Assembly: GCF_000499285.1 (NCBI RefSeq)
Contig: NZ_AWUN01000001.1
Span: forward strand, 434,001-498,000
Source of the DNA: Bifidobacterium sp. 7101
GTDB taxonomy: Bacteria; Actinomycetota; Actinomycetes; Actinomycetales; Bifidobacteriaceae
DNA: 64,000 bases
Direction of reading: 5' to 3'
Shown piece by piece: positions 10,235 to 19,959 of the stretch (within the stretch, counting starts at the first letter, position 1; each line of letters starts with the position of its first letter). The position numbers were made by a program, and so were the translations under genes. The notes under the pieces were generated by a model, which was given only the letters and a program-made list of their open reading frames with translations, was not told the origin of the DNA and did no database searches.

Positions 10235-10378
10235 GATCGCTACAAACCCCTTTCCCAAGGTAAGGCGGTCCGATGATGAAAACCCCAAGTTTTTTCATCG
10301 GCTGCATGCCGGGCGCGTTCCCGGTAGCTAGAAAGAACGCTAGCATGGAGGGTCGGGTCTGAAGGGGAGCAACACCCG

Positions 10379-10407
10379 GATAAAACGAGTAAAAAATATT
10401 ATGTCAA
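10379..10407 (-). promoter_or_regulatory. Promoter of RCC1 gene B
   Basis: On the minus strand TTGACA (10407-10402) is followed after 17 bp by TTTATC (10384-10379), a plausible sigma-70-type promoter about 150 bp before the start. The long leader between them contains hairpins partly shared with gene C. Confidence 0.6.
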
Positions 10408-10453
10408 GTTGGGATGCAGATATTTTCCTCTAGGCGCAGAGATAAATAAGAAA

Positions 10454-10497
10454 ATGGGTGGCTCCCTGATTTCAGGGGGGAGTGTGGAGCCACCCAT
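10454..10497 (-). terminator. Hairpin terminator after RCC1 gene C
   Basis: ATGGGTGGCTCC and GGAGCCACCCAT form a 12-bp perfect stem just downstream of the gene C stop. Confidence 0.7.
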
Positions 10498-10533
10498 CAT
10501 GGCCGGACCGTTCTTGGGGTGCGGTCCAGCCGC

Positions 10534-13500
10534 TTACTCGAGCGAAGTGAATTCGTGCCTGTGGCATCCGGCCGCCAGAGCACCGGCGGCGGCAAGCAGA
10601 CCGGAGGCGAGCAGGAGGAGTACCCCCGTGTTGCCTGTGAGGGGCAGGATGCCTTTGAAGGTATAGCTGAGGTGGGTCGGGGATTGGTTGGCGGGACCCA
10701 GGGACCAGTCCACGATCACGTCAGACAGTCCCGGATTGTGGGCTGGCGTGGTCAGGGTGACCGACCCGTCCGCCTTCTGCTGCAGACTGTTTGCGGCTAT
10801 TTGATCGAATTTGACGCCGGTAATCAGCGGAGGCGGATATAACGGCACTAGTGTCGGCGTAATTGTCCGATGCCCAATGTTGCTGCTGCCGATGCCGAGT
10901 TGCCCACTGATGTTGAGTCCCCAGCTGTAGCTCTTGCCATCCTGACCGATGGCCAGGGAATGAGCCGATCCTGCACTGATTCGCGCGACCGCGAACCCCT
11001 TGCCTACGCTGTTCTGGCCTGTGGGAGGTGACACTTGTGAGGGGACGAGCAGTTCGGAGGTGCCCTCGTTGCTGCCCAACTGATCAAAGCCGTTGTTTCC
11101 CCATCCCCAGGCCGTGCCGCTCTGGTCGATGGCCAGCGAATATGTAGCTCCAGCGATAACTCGGGTGGCTTGGAATCCCTGGCTGGCGTCGGCAGGGTTT
11201 TTCACCTGTGTGGGTGTGGACCGGTCGGTTTGCGTGCCATCGCCGATTTCGCCAGCCGAGTTCCATCCCCATGCCCAGACCGTGCCGTCCTGGCCGATGG
11301 CCAGTGCATGGAGGTTACCCATGCTGATCATCCTGGCCTTGAAGGTCCTGCTGGGGTCCTTGGGATCGGGCACAGGGGCCGGGTTGGCAGCATATACAGT
11401 GCTGAATTGTCCTGTGCTTTGGCCGTTGCCGAGCTGTCCGCGGGTGTTGTATCCCCAAGTGTATACGTTGCCATCGGCGTCCATGGCCATGAGGAAGCTG
11501 TATCTGGCCCTGACCTGGACCGCCTTCAGCCCCTTGTCGGAGCCGCCGGGATCCTTGGCCAGGGCCGGCGTCAGTTTGAGCGTGCTGTAGGTGGACTTGT
11601 CGTTGGTTTCGCTGCCCCAGACGTAGACGCGCCCGTTCAGATCGATGGCTGCCGAGTCGGTGGCGCCGGCGCTTATCTGGGTGGCCTTGAAGGGTTGGCC
11701 ATCCGGACCCTTGACGGGCTGTGGATTGGAGCGGCTCTGCATGCTGCCGTCGCCAAGCTGGCCATATTGATTTTGGCCCCAGCTGTAGACGGTCTGATCG
11801 GAGCCGATGGCCAGCGCGTGGGTGCCGCCTGCGGCGACCTGCGTGTATGTGAACCCGGTGGCTGCACCGTCAGGCAGGGGAACCTTGGTCGGCGCAATCT
11901 GTGAGTCCGTCGTACTCGGATCCTGGCCGAGCTGCCCGTACCGGTTGTCGCCCCAAGCGTAGGCATTCCCATCGCTGGCAATCCCTACAGAAAAGCCGAC
12001 GAAATTGCCGCTGGCGCTTATCTGGTTGAAGCGGATGCCCCGGCCTATTTTGGGCGGGGTGATGGTCACCTGCTGGCCGCCCTGCGCGTCGCCATTATTC
12101 GGGCTGATTGCCCAGCTGCCGATGTCTGCCGGGCTCCAATGGGCGACCAAGGTGATGCTGCTGGTGACGGGCTGGCTGAAGTCATAAGCCACATTGGAAT
12201 GGCCGTTGGCGTCCTTGAGGAACCAGCCGTCGAACAGGCTGCCGTCTCTGGTCGGATCTGCGGTCGGACGTGTGGCCTGCTTGCCTTCGGTGACGGACTG
12301 GGGTCCGGGCATGCCCGAGGGCGCCGGAGGGGAGTCACTGTCGGAGGAGAAAGTGACATTGTAAGCGTTCATGTACTGGTAGGTCAGATGGGTATCGGGC
12401 CTGGGACCGTTCATGTTCCAGGTGACGGTGACATCGGTCTTGCCTGCTGCATGCTGGGGCGTAGTGACGCTCCAGGTACCGTCCGCCTTGGCGGTCGGAT
12501 CTGTGCTGGGCGTGCCGCCGAAGCTTACGCTCAGTGGCCTGGGATCCTCGGGGAACTTGACCATGCCGGGATTGCTGTCGGAGCCGCCGCTGGTTTCGCG
12601 TCCCAGCTGATTGTAGGTGTTGCTTCCCCAGCTGTAGACGTTGCCGTCCGAGCCCATGGCCAGGGAAAAGTTGTCTCCAACGCTGGTTTGGGTACAGCTG
12701 ATGCCTGCCGGCAGGGGTACTTTGCCTGGCATGACGCTCGTCGTAGTGCCAGTGTCGCGTCCCAGTTGGCCATCGCTGTTGTTTCCCCAGCTGTAGAGAT
12801 TGCCGTCCGAGCCCATGGCCAGAGCGTGTTCGTTTCCTGCGGTGAACCGGGTGAATCTTGTGACGCCTGGCGGCAGCGTTACTTTGTCTGGCATGACGTT
12901 TTTTGCGGAATTGCTGGTTTCGCGTCCCAGCTGGCCATAGTTGTTGTTTCCCCAGCTGTAGAGGTTGCCGTCCGAGCCCATGGCCAGAGAACGCCATCCA
13001 TTTGCGGCGAATGCGGTGAATTTCGTCACGCCTGCCGGCAAAAACACCTTCCCCGGCCGGTCTTGTGGCTCTGCACTGGTGAGGTACCGTCCTAGCGCGC
13101 CTTCGTTGTTTTCTCCCCAGCTGTAGAGGTTGCCGTCCGAGCTCATAGCCATGGAATAGAAGATTCCACCGCTGACCTGGGTGAAACCTGTGACGCCGGC
13201 CGGCAGGGGCACTTTGCCTGGCGTGGCATCGTATGTGGCCGATCCTGTGTCGCGTCCCAACTCGCCGTGGTCGTTTGCTCCCCAGCTGTAGATGTTGCCG
13301 TCCGAGCCGATGGCCAGGGAATGCGTACTGCCGGCGCTGACATAGGTGAAGTGGATGCCATTCGGCGGGGGAACCAGGCCTGGCATTTTGGCTGGCGTGC
13401 TGGTGGTGTCGCGTCCTAGCTGGCCGAACCTGTTCCATCCCCAGCTGTAGATGTTGCCATCCGAGCCCAAGGCCAGGGAAAGGCTCAGCCCTCCACTGGT

Positions 13501-14229
13501 CTGTATGAAGCGGACGCCTGGCGGCGGGGTGACCAGGCCTGGTGTGCTGTCAGGCGTGTTGCTTGTGTCGCGTCCCACACTGTCGCTGTCTCCCCAGCTG
13601 TAGAGGTTGCCGTCCGAGCCTGTGGCCAACGTATGCCATTCGCCATTGCTGATGTGGCTGAATCGTATGCCGCGTTTGGCGGGCGGGGTCAGGGTGATCT
13701 CGTCGTCTCCGGCGGCTTTCCCTGAGGTGGGGGAGAGGCTCCAGGCGCTGGTTCCCTTGGTCCAGTGGGCGGTCAGGGTCAGGTCTGTGGTGACGGGCTG
13801 GGTGAAGTCGTAGGCCACCTTGGAGTCGCCGTTGGCGTCTTTGGTGAACCAGCCGTCGAACAGGTAGCCGTCCCTGGTTGGGTCCTTGGCAGGACGGCTG
13901 GCCAGTGCGCCGTCATCGACGTTTTGGGGATCGATGTTGCTGCCGTCGACGCTGTCGAAAGTGACAGTGTGTGTTGTTGAGCGTGCCTGGGGCCGGCTGG
14001 GCTGTGTAGGCGCGAGGGGTGGGGTTGTGTCCAAGGGTGATGGCGTGGCTAGTGGGGACTGGGGTGTCGTCGGCGTGGCCTGCAGGGTTGGCTGGCTTGT
14101 GTTGGCGCTTGTGTCGGTGTCGGTGTCGGCTGTGGCGAGGCTGCCCATGATTAGGCTGGCGGGCAGGATGATGGCAAGCAGGAGGCATGCGGCAATGGAT
14201 GGCCGGGCAGAAATATCCCAATGGCGCAT
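10534..14229 (-). CDS. RCC1-repeat cell-wall protein, gene C (LPLTG anchor)
   Basis: Secreted surface protein of 1231 residues. The ATG at 14229 follows GGGGAAAGAGG; the open frame runs back to 14508, into the 3' end of gene D, and that extension is not coding-like. Order: signal peptide (LLLAIILPASLIMGSLATA), Thr/Pro-rich spacer, Flg_new repeat, seven RCC1 blades, second Flg_new repeat, seven further blades of a different subtype (VYSWGQNQYGQLGDG), an Ig-like segment, LPLTG, hydrophobic helix and a short charged tail. LPLTG is the only exact LPxTG motif among the copies seen complete. The second-half blades are closest to those of genes D and E, whereas the first half resembles gene B, so domain exchange between copies is likely. 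Confidence 0.9.
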   Translation of the reverse strand: MRHWDISARPSIAACLLLAIILPASLIMGSLATADTDTDTSANTSQPTLQATPTTPQSPLATPSPLDTTPPLAPTQPSRPQARSTTHTVTFDSVDGSNIDPQNVDDGALASRPAKDPTRDGYLFDGWFTKDANGDSKVAYDFTQPVTTDLTLTAHWTKGTSAWSLSPTSGKAAGDDEITLTPPAKRGIRFSHISNGEWHTLATGSDGNLYSWGDSDSVGRDTSNTPDSTPGLVTPPPGVRFIQTSGGLSLSLALGSDGNIYSWGWNRFGQLGRDTTSTPAKMPGLVPPPNGIHFTYVSAGSTHSLAIGSDGNIYSWGANDHGELGRDTGSATYDATPGKVPLPAGVTGFTQVSGGIFYSMAMSSDGNLYSWGENNEGALGRYLTSAEPQDRPGKVFLPAGVTKFTAFAANGWRSLAMGSDGNLYSWGNNNYGQLGRETSNSAKNVMPDKVTLPPGVTRFTRFTAGNEHALAMGSDGNLYSWGNNSDGQLGRDTGTTTSVMPGKVPLPAGISCTQTSVGDNFSLAMGSDGNVYSWGSNTYNQLGRETSGGSDSNPGMVKFPEDPRPLSVSFGGTPSTDPTAKADGTWSVTTPQHAAGKTDVTVTWNMNGPRPDTHLTYQYMNAYNVTFSSDSDSPPAPSGMPGPQSVTEGKQATRPTADPTRDGSLFDGWFLKDANGHSNVAYDFSQPVTSSITLVAHWSPADIGSWAISPNNGDAQGGQQVTITPPKIGRGIRFNQISASGNFVGFSVGIASDGNAYAWGDNRYGQLGQDPSTTDSQIAPTKVPLPDGAATGFTYTQVAAGGTHALAIGSDQTVYSWGQNQYGQLGDGSMQSRSNPQPVKGPDGQPFKATQISAGATDSAAIDLNGRVYVWGSETNDKSTYSTLKLTPALAKDPGGSDKGLKAVQVRARYSFLMAMDADGNVYTWGYNTRGQLGNGQSTGQFSTVYAANPAPVPDPKDPSRTFKARMISMGNLHALAIGQDGTVWAWGWNSAGEIGDGTQTDRSTPTQVKNPADASQGFQATRVIAGATYSLAIDQSGTAWGWGNNGFDQLGSNEGTSELLVPSQVSPPTGQNSVGKGFAVARISAGSAHSLAIGQDGKSYSWGLNISGQLGIGSSNIGHRTITPTLVPLYPPPLITGVKFDQIAANSLQQKADGSVTLTTPAHNPGLSDVIVDWSLGPANQSPTHLSYTFKGILPLTGNTGVLLLLASGLLAAAGALAAGCHRHEFTSLE

Positions 14230-14384
14230 GATAACTGCAAACCTCTTTCCCCAATGCAAGTGGCCCGGTGATGAAAATCCCCAAGTTACTTTACGAGCCT
14301 CGCGTCGGGCACAATCCCGACAGCTAAGGGTCAGGCTATCATGGACGGCCGGATTGCCATAGGGGGAAACTCCCGAATGAGCAT

Positions 14385-14428
14385 AAAAAAGGGTGGCTCC
14401 GCTGTGTTGGGGGATTGCGGGGCCACCC
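14385..14428 (-). terminator. Rho-independent terminator after RCC1 gene D
   Basis: On the minus strand GGGTGGCCCCGC pairs with GCGGAGCCACCC (one G-U pair), followed by six T. This is the clearest terminator of the array. Confidence 0.8.
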
Positions 14429-14479
14429 TGTTCGGCCGGGCCACCTTGGGGTATGGTCCGGCTGCTTACTCGTGTGAAG

Positions 14480-17400
14480 TCATTGGGCTTGCAGGCTGCG
14501 GGCCTCACGCTGGTGGCGTCCGGCTGCGGCGGCGCCGGCTGCGGCGAGCAGCCCGGCGGCCAGCAGGATCATGGTCCCGCTGCTCCCGGCGCGTGGCAGC
14601 ATGCCTTCGTAGGTGTAGGCCAGGTGCGTCTGGGGCTGGACGATCCCGCCCAAGGTCCAGTCCACGATGACATCAGCCTGTCCTGGATTATGGACGGGAG
14701 TGGTCAGGGTGACGGACCCGTCGGGGTTCTGTTGCAGGGTGTCCACGGTTGTCTGGTCGAAACTGACACCGGTGATCAGCAGGACCGGTTTGAAGGCGAC
14801 CAGGGCCGGGGTGCTGCTCTGTGTTGTGCCCCCGTTGCCGAGTTGGCTGTATGTGTTGTCTCCCCAGGCGTAGGCGTTGCCGTCTTGACCGATGGCAAGG
14901 GAGTGGTTGCGTCCTGCGCTGTCGCGTGCTGCTGCGAATCCGCTGCCGGCCTTGCCTTGGCCGGCGGGCGGTGATACGCGCGTGGGCGTGGACTGGTCGC
15001 TGGTGTTCCCGTCGCCGAGCTGGCCGTCGGTATTCCACCCCCAGGCCCAGGCTACGCCGTTCTGGTCGATGGCCAGGGAGTGGTGCACGCCGGCGCTGAT
15101 CCATGCGGCCTGCAACCCTTGGCCGGAGGCTGTGGGGTTTGGTACCTGTCTGGGGGAGGGTCTGCTGGTTTTTGTTCCGTCGCCCAGCTGTCCGTGGTCG
15201 TTGTATCCCCAGGCCCAGGCTGCGCCGTTCTGGCCGACGGCCAGGGCGTGGTTGGCCCCTGCGCTGATCTGCGCGGCTTTGAAGGTCCTGCTGCTGTTCG
15301 CGGGGTCGGGCACGGGTGCCGGATCGGCGGCGTATGTGGTGCTGTATTCTCCCGTGGCTGTGCCGTTGCCGAGCTGCCCATAGTTGTCGTATCCCCAGGC
15401 GTATAGGCTGCCGTCCGTGTCCATGGCCATGATGAAGCTCCAACCGAGACTGACCTGGGCCGCGTGCAGCCCCTGGCTTGACCCGTTGGGGTCCTTGGCC
15501 AGTGTCGGCGTCAGTTTGGAAGTGCTGTATGCGGTGTAGTTGTTGTTTTCGCTGCCCCAGGAGTAGACGCGCCCCTGCTGGTCTATGGCGGCCGAGTCGT
15601 AGGCGCCGGCACTCACCTGGACGGCTTTGAAGGGCTGGCCGTATTCGCCTTTGACGGGCTGTGGCTTGGAATGGTCGGCGGTGGTGCCGTCGCCCAGCTG
15701 CCCGTGGTCGTTGGCCCCCCAGCCGTAGACGATGCCGTCGCTGCCGACGGCCAGCACGTGGTATCCGCCTGCTGCGACCTGCGTGTAGGTAAATCCTGCA
15801 GCAACGCCGTCGGGCAGGGGGACCTTGATCGGCGTTTTCTGCGTGGTGCTATTAGCGGTGCCCTGGCCGAGCTGGCCGTGCTGGTTGCTGCCCCAAGCGT
15901 AGGCGTTCCCGTCGCTGGCCACACCCACGGAGAATCCGCGGAAGTCCCCGGCCTGATAGCCGCCGGCGCTGACCTGGTTGAAGCGGATGCCCCGGCTTAT
16001 CTTGGGCGGCGTGATGGTCGCCTGCTGGCCGCCCAGGGAGCTGCCCTTGGCCGGGTTGATCGACCACCCGCCGGTGTTGGCTGGGCTCCAGTGCGCGACC
16101 AACGTGATGTCACCGGTGACCGGCTGGCTGAAGTCATAAGCCACATTGGAAGCACCTTCGGCATCCTTGAGGAACCAGCCATCAAACAGACAGCCGTCTG
16201 CTTTTGGATCTGGATAAGGTCGTTTGATCTGCCCGCCCTCTATGACTGACTGGTCTGCTGGCATGTCCGAAGGTGTCGGACAGGCAGCGTCCTCGGATGT
16301 GAATCCTACCTTGTATTTGGGGCCGGTGTATGTGTAGGACAGGTATGCGTCCGGTTGCGGCCCGTTCATGCTCCAGGTGATGGTGACATTCACCCAGCCC
16401 TTGCTGTGAGGCGGAGTGGTGACGCTCCAGGTGCCGTCCGCGTTGGCGGCCAGCCCTGTGCCTGGTGTCCCGCCGAATTTGATGCTGGTGATCGCGGCAT
16501 GGTTGGTCAGGGGAATCGTGCCTGGCTGATAAGAATCCCTTTTATTGGTATCTCGTCCCAGTTGGCCATTGGAGTTGCGTCCCCAGCTGTAGAGGTTGCC
16601 GTCCGAGCCGATTGCAACAGCATGATCGCCGCCTCCGATAACTTGGATGTAGTTGACGTTCTTTGCTGGCGGGTCGATTTTGGTTGGTTGGGGATCTGTC
16701 GATCCCCAATATGGACGTGCCAGTTGTGCGTGGCTATTGTTTCCCCACGTATATAGGATCCCTTGGTCGTCCAGGGCGAAGCCATTCCAGTCTCCCGCGC
16801 TGATTTGGGTCAAGCGCGTCTTTGTAGGTACGTTGACCTTGCCTCGTGCGTTGAACCCAGAGCTGCCAGTGTAGCGTCCTAACTGGTTGTAATTGTTGTA
16901 GCCCCAGCTGTAGAGCGCCCCAGTGGAATCCAAGGCCAGACAGTGCATGCCCTTGGCAATTACTTGCGTGTAGCGGACTCCGGTAGCAGGCGGATCCACC
17001 TTTCCTGGCTTGGTGATCGGTGTGGTGCTGGCGTCGCGCCCCAACTGGCCATAGCGATTACCTCCCCAGCTGTATAAGTTCCCGTCAGTGTCGAAGGCCA
17101 TGCAGTAGTCATAGCCGGAGGTGATCTGAGTGAAACGGATTCCTGTCGGGGCATCCACCTTTCCTGGCTTGGTGGTCGGCGTGGTGGTGGTCCCGCGTCC
17201 CAGTTCGCCGTCGCTGTTGTATCCCCAGCTGTAGATGCTGCCGTCCGAGGCTAATGCCTCTGAGTGGTACTTTCCTGCGCTGACCTGGGTGAAACGGACT
17301 CCTGTAGGGGCATCCACTTTTCCTGGAGTATCGGCTGGTGTGGTGTTGGTGCCACGCCCAAGCTGACCATAACTGCTACTGCCCCAGCTGTATAGGTTCC

Positions 17401-18270
17401 CTTCTGAATCAAGGGCCAAGGAGTGATCGTAACCTGCACTGACCTGGATGAAGCGAAGTCCGGCTGGTGTGTCTTCCCTGCTGGGTTGCCAGCTGTAGTC
17501 GGAGCCATACATTTCTCCCCAGTGGTAGATGCTGCCGTCTGATCCCACCGCCACGGAGTACTGGTATCCTGCACTGAACTGGCTGAAGCGGATGGTTCGA
17601 GCCGGAGGTGCAGTCAGGGTGATTAGAGTGTTGCCGGCTGTGGGGCCTTGAGTGGGTGAGAGGTCCCAGACATCACCGTTTTTGGTCCAACGGGCTTCCA
17701 GAGTCATGTTGCTGGTGACAGGCTGGCTGAAGTCGTAGGCGGTCAATGTGCCGCTGATGAACCAGCCATCAAACGAATAGTCGGGTCGGGCGGGGTCGAC
17801 AGGTCTCTGCGCTTGGGCGCCTTCATCGACGGTCTGATCAGGCGTGGTGGTTCCGCCCTCTGTATCAGTGAACTTGATGGTGTACTGAGCGGCTGAGCGG
17901 GTCTGGGGATTCCCGGTACTCGTGCTTGGCGCGGCGGATACTGTAGGTTGAATCGGCTCTATGGGGGATGATGTGTTTAAAGGCGATGGCGTGGCAAGCG
18001 GTGATTGGGGTGCTTCTGATGCGGCTGTTGGCGTTGCCTTGCTGGGGGAAATGCCGGAATTTTGCTTAGCTACGCGAGGGGTCTGACGACCCCCCCCCCC
18101 CGGTCGCCTCCTGCTATGGCAGGCGCGCTCGCGCCGTCCATAGCAGGCTCGCTGGCCGTAGTGCTGGCATCAGCGCTGGTGCCGGCAAGGAGGCCCAGAG
18201 GCAGGATGACAGATAGCAGAAAACTGACCGCTGCAGCTGGTCTGATTGACATGTGCTGATGCTGACGCAT
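14480..18270 (-). pseudogene. RCC1-repeat cell-wall protein, gene D (out of frame at a G12 tract)
   Basis: Paralog with the full two-propeller layout: signal peptide (SFLLSVILPLGLLAGTSADA), spacer, Flg_new repeat, seven RCC1 blades, Flg_new repeat, seven blades, LPRAG, membrane helix and basic tail. The ATG at 18270 follows GGGAAAGGGG. Translation from it enters a run of 12 G (plus-strand C at 18090-18101) about 57 codons in, and stops at 18070. The main frame, open from the tract down to 14480, would be joined by 10 or 13 G. Just after the tract its protein has the words QTP, VAKQN and GIS, matching gene A at the same place, so the join is real. Likely a phase-variable gene seen in the OFF state; a homopolymer miscount in the assembly is the alternative. 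Confidence 0.85.
18090..18101. repeat. C12 homopolymer (G12 in gene D)
   Basis: Twelve C on the plus strand, read as G12 by gene D shortly after the signal peptide. The upstream and downstream reading frames differ across it; one added G or two lost G would join them. This is the standard structure of a slipped-strand contingency tract. Confidence 0.85.
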
Positions 18271-18513
18271 ATTAAGTAAAATCCCCTTTCCCAAAGGCTG
18301 ACCCGCCGGCCCCTACCGGTTGATATACCCTTGGAGGCTTCCCTGACGTGGCGTATATCCCCATCCCTCTGTGCGAGGGCACACGCAGGAAGCCCTGCAT
18401 CTTTCAACTATACTACATGCTGATACGGTTCTCTCAGGTGGAATGTCAGGGGGGGCATTCCCAGGCATGACTCCGGGTGTGGAAGCACTGCTGAACTGGT
18501 CGGCAGTCCTTGA

Positions 18514-19179
18514 TCAGGCAGGCCAACCGGCGATGAGGGCGTGCAGGCCCTTACGGTAGCTGGTCTCCATAAGTGCGCCGATTCCATCACCTGTAGAATC
18601 GAAGATCGTCTTCAGATCATCGAACCCCTGGGCGTCCTCAGCCAGTCTTTTGGCCAGATCCGTATTGGTCTGGCCACCCGCGCCGCCGACCGGGGGAGAG
18701 GCCTGGGCGATGGCGCTGCCCAGGGTCAGTCCGGCCAGACTGTTGAGCAGGTGGATGGTGTCTGAATCGACCTTGAGCCCGTGGGCGGTCAGCTGCTTCA
18801 ACCAGGTGCTGACCATGTGGAAGGACTGGTCCGTGTTGATGGGGTGCGTGGCCATGAGCGGAAGCGCCCGAGGGTGCGAAAGCAGCGTCCGGTGAACCTG
18901 GAGCATGACCTCTTCAAGCGCTTGCCGCCATCCCATGCCCTGGGGTATTGACTCGAGGTCGGTGGCTGACTGCCAGATGAGTTCGACGATCCCATCGAGC
19001 AGGGCGGCCTTGCTGGGCACATGGCGATAGATGGCCGGCCCTGACACCCCCATCTGCTTACCTAGGGCGCGGATGTTCAGGGCCTCGAGTCCGTGCTCGT
19101 CGACGAAATAGAGGGCGGAACGCAGAATGTAGTCTCGGTTGAGCGTCGTCTTGACGGGTGCCCTGGGTGGGTCAGTCAT
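18514..19179 (-). CDS. TetR-family regulator of the adjacent ABC exporter
   Basis: Repressor of 221 residues. The N-terminal TetR helix-turn-helix (LNIRALGKQMGVSGPAIYRHV) is followed by a C-terminal domain like that of the TetR/TetR_C group, which binds small lipophilic ligands. ATG 19179 has GAGGAAGG upstream; the open frame runs back to 19299 inside the permease gene. It is the third gene of an ATPase-permease-regulator unit on the minus strand, 7 bp from the permease stop. The inverted repeat in front of the ATPase gene is the probable operator, giving autoregulation. Ligand and exported substrate are unknown; a drug or host metabolite is a guess. Confidence 0.88.
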   Translation of the reverse strand: MTDPPRAPVKTTLNRDYILRSALYFVDEHGLEALNIRALGKQMGVSGPAIYRHVPSKAALLDGIVELIWQSATDLESIPQGMGWRQALEEVMLQVHRTLLSHPRALPLMATHPINTDQSFHMVSTWLKQLTAHGLKVDSDTIHLLNSLAGLTLGSAIAQASPPVGGAGGQTNTDLAKRLAEDAQGFDDLKTIFDSTGDGIGALMETSYRKGLHALIAGWPA

Positions 19180-19186
19180 GCCTTCC

Positions 19187-19954
19187 TCACTCCTTCCGCT
19201 GTACTCCTCTCTTGAATAGTACCGTTGCCAGGAGAGCCAGGGCGAGCAGGAAGGCCAGCAGGATGCGCAGATCTGGCCAGACATCCGCCATTCCGGCATG
19301 TTCGAAATTGATTTTTCCTACGGCATCCATGGCCCAGTAGACGGGGCTGCCCTTGGCCAGTTTCTGTGCCCAGTTCGGGAATCCGGAGACAGGGCTGAGC
19401 GCACCGCCCATGCCAGCCAGGAGCATGCCAAGAATGTTGTTGAAGGACATGGCCATGTTCTGCGAGGACGAGAAGATGTAGAGCAGCAGGCCGAAGAGGG
19501 TCAACACAATTGAAATGGCCAGGCAGGCCGCGGCCAGGGCCAGGACTGACCCATTGGGCCGATAGTGGTAGAGCGCCGTCCCAATCAGCATGACCAGAGC
19601 GACCTGGATCACCTGCACCATGAAGGACACGCTCAGTTTGGCCATGACCAGATCGAGGAGGGAGACCGCCGACACCCTCATCCTGTCCCAGGTGTGCCAT
19701 TCGTGCTCCTGGAAAAAGAGTTGGAGGACCAGTTGTAGGGAGAACATGGCGAAAAGGATGGCGAACCCCGGAAGCGCCTGCTCGGATCCGTTCGCGCTCA
19801 GATGCCCCTGGGCCCTCAGTGAGTCCCGGTAGGAAGGCAACATGAAAGGGATGATGATCAGGGGAATGGCCACGATGACCGCCTGCAGCCAGACGCTCCG
19901 CAACTCGATTTTGAAATTCAGGCGGAATGCGGCTAAATATCCATTGAAATGCAT
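19187..19954 (-). CDS. ABC-2 type transporter permease
   Basis: Membrane subunit of an exporter, 255 residues. About six hydrophobic segments are visible, e.g. AVIVAIPLIIIPFML, VALVMLIGTAL and LLAFLLALALLATVL, in the order usual for ABC-2 permeases. ATG 19954 is preceded by AGGTGA at about 5 nt and starts 6 bp after the ATPase stop, so the two are translationally linked. It pairs with the ATPase at 19960-20931 and the TetR regulator that follows. Homologous exporters act in drug, bacteriocin or polysaccharide export; nothing here selects among these. Confidence 0.85.
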   Translation of the reverse strand: MHFNGYLAAFRLNFKIELRSVWLQAVIVAIPLIIIPFMLPSYRDSLRAQGHLSANGSEQALPGFAILFAMFSLQLVLQLFFQEHEWHTWDRMRVSAVSLLDLVMAKLSVSFMVQVIQVALVMLIGTALYHYRPNGSVLALAAACLAISIVLTLFGLLLYIFSSSQNMAMSFNNILGMLLAGMGGALSPVSGFPNWAQKLAKGSPVYWAMDAVGKINFEHAGMADVWPDLRILLAFLLALALLATVLFKRGVQRKE

Positions 19955-19959
19955 GACAC

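Noticed and set aside
12139-13095. 318-codon plus-strand frame within RCC1 gene C, and similar ones at 21341-23152 and 7454-7885
   Set aside because: Antisense shadows of repeat-encoding genes; their repeated GAGVAV-like text mirrors the blades.
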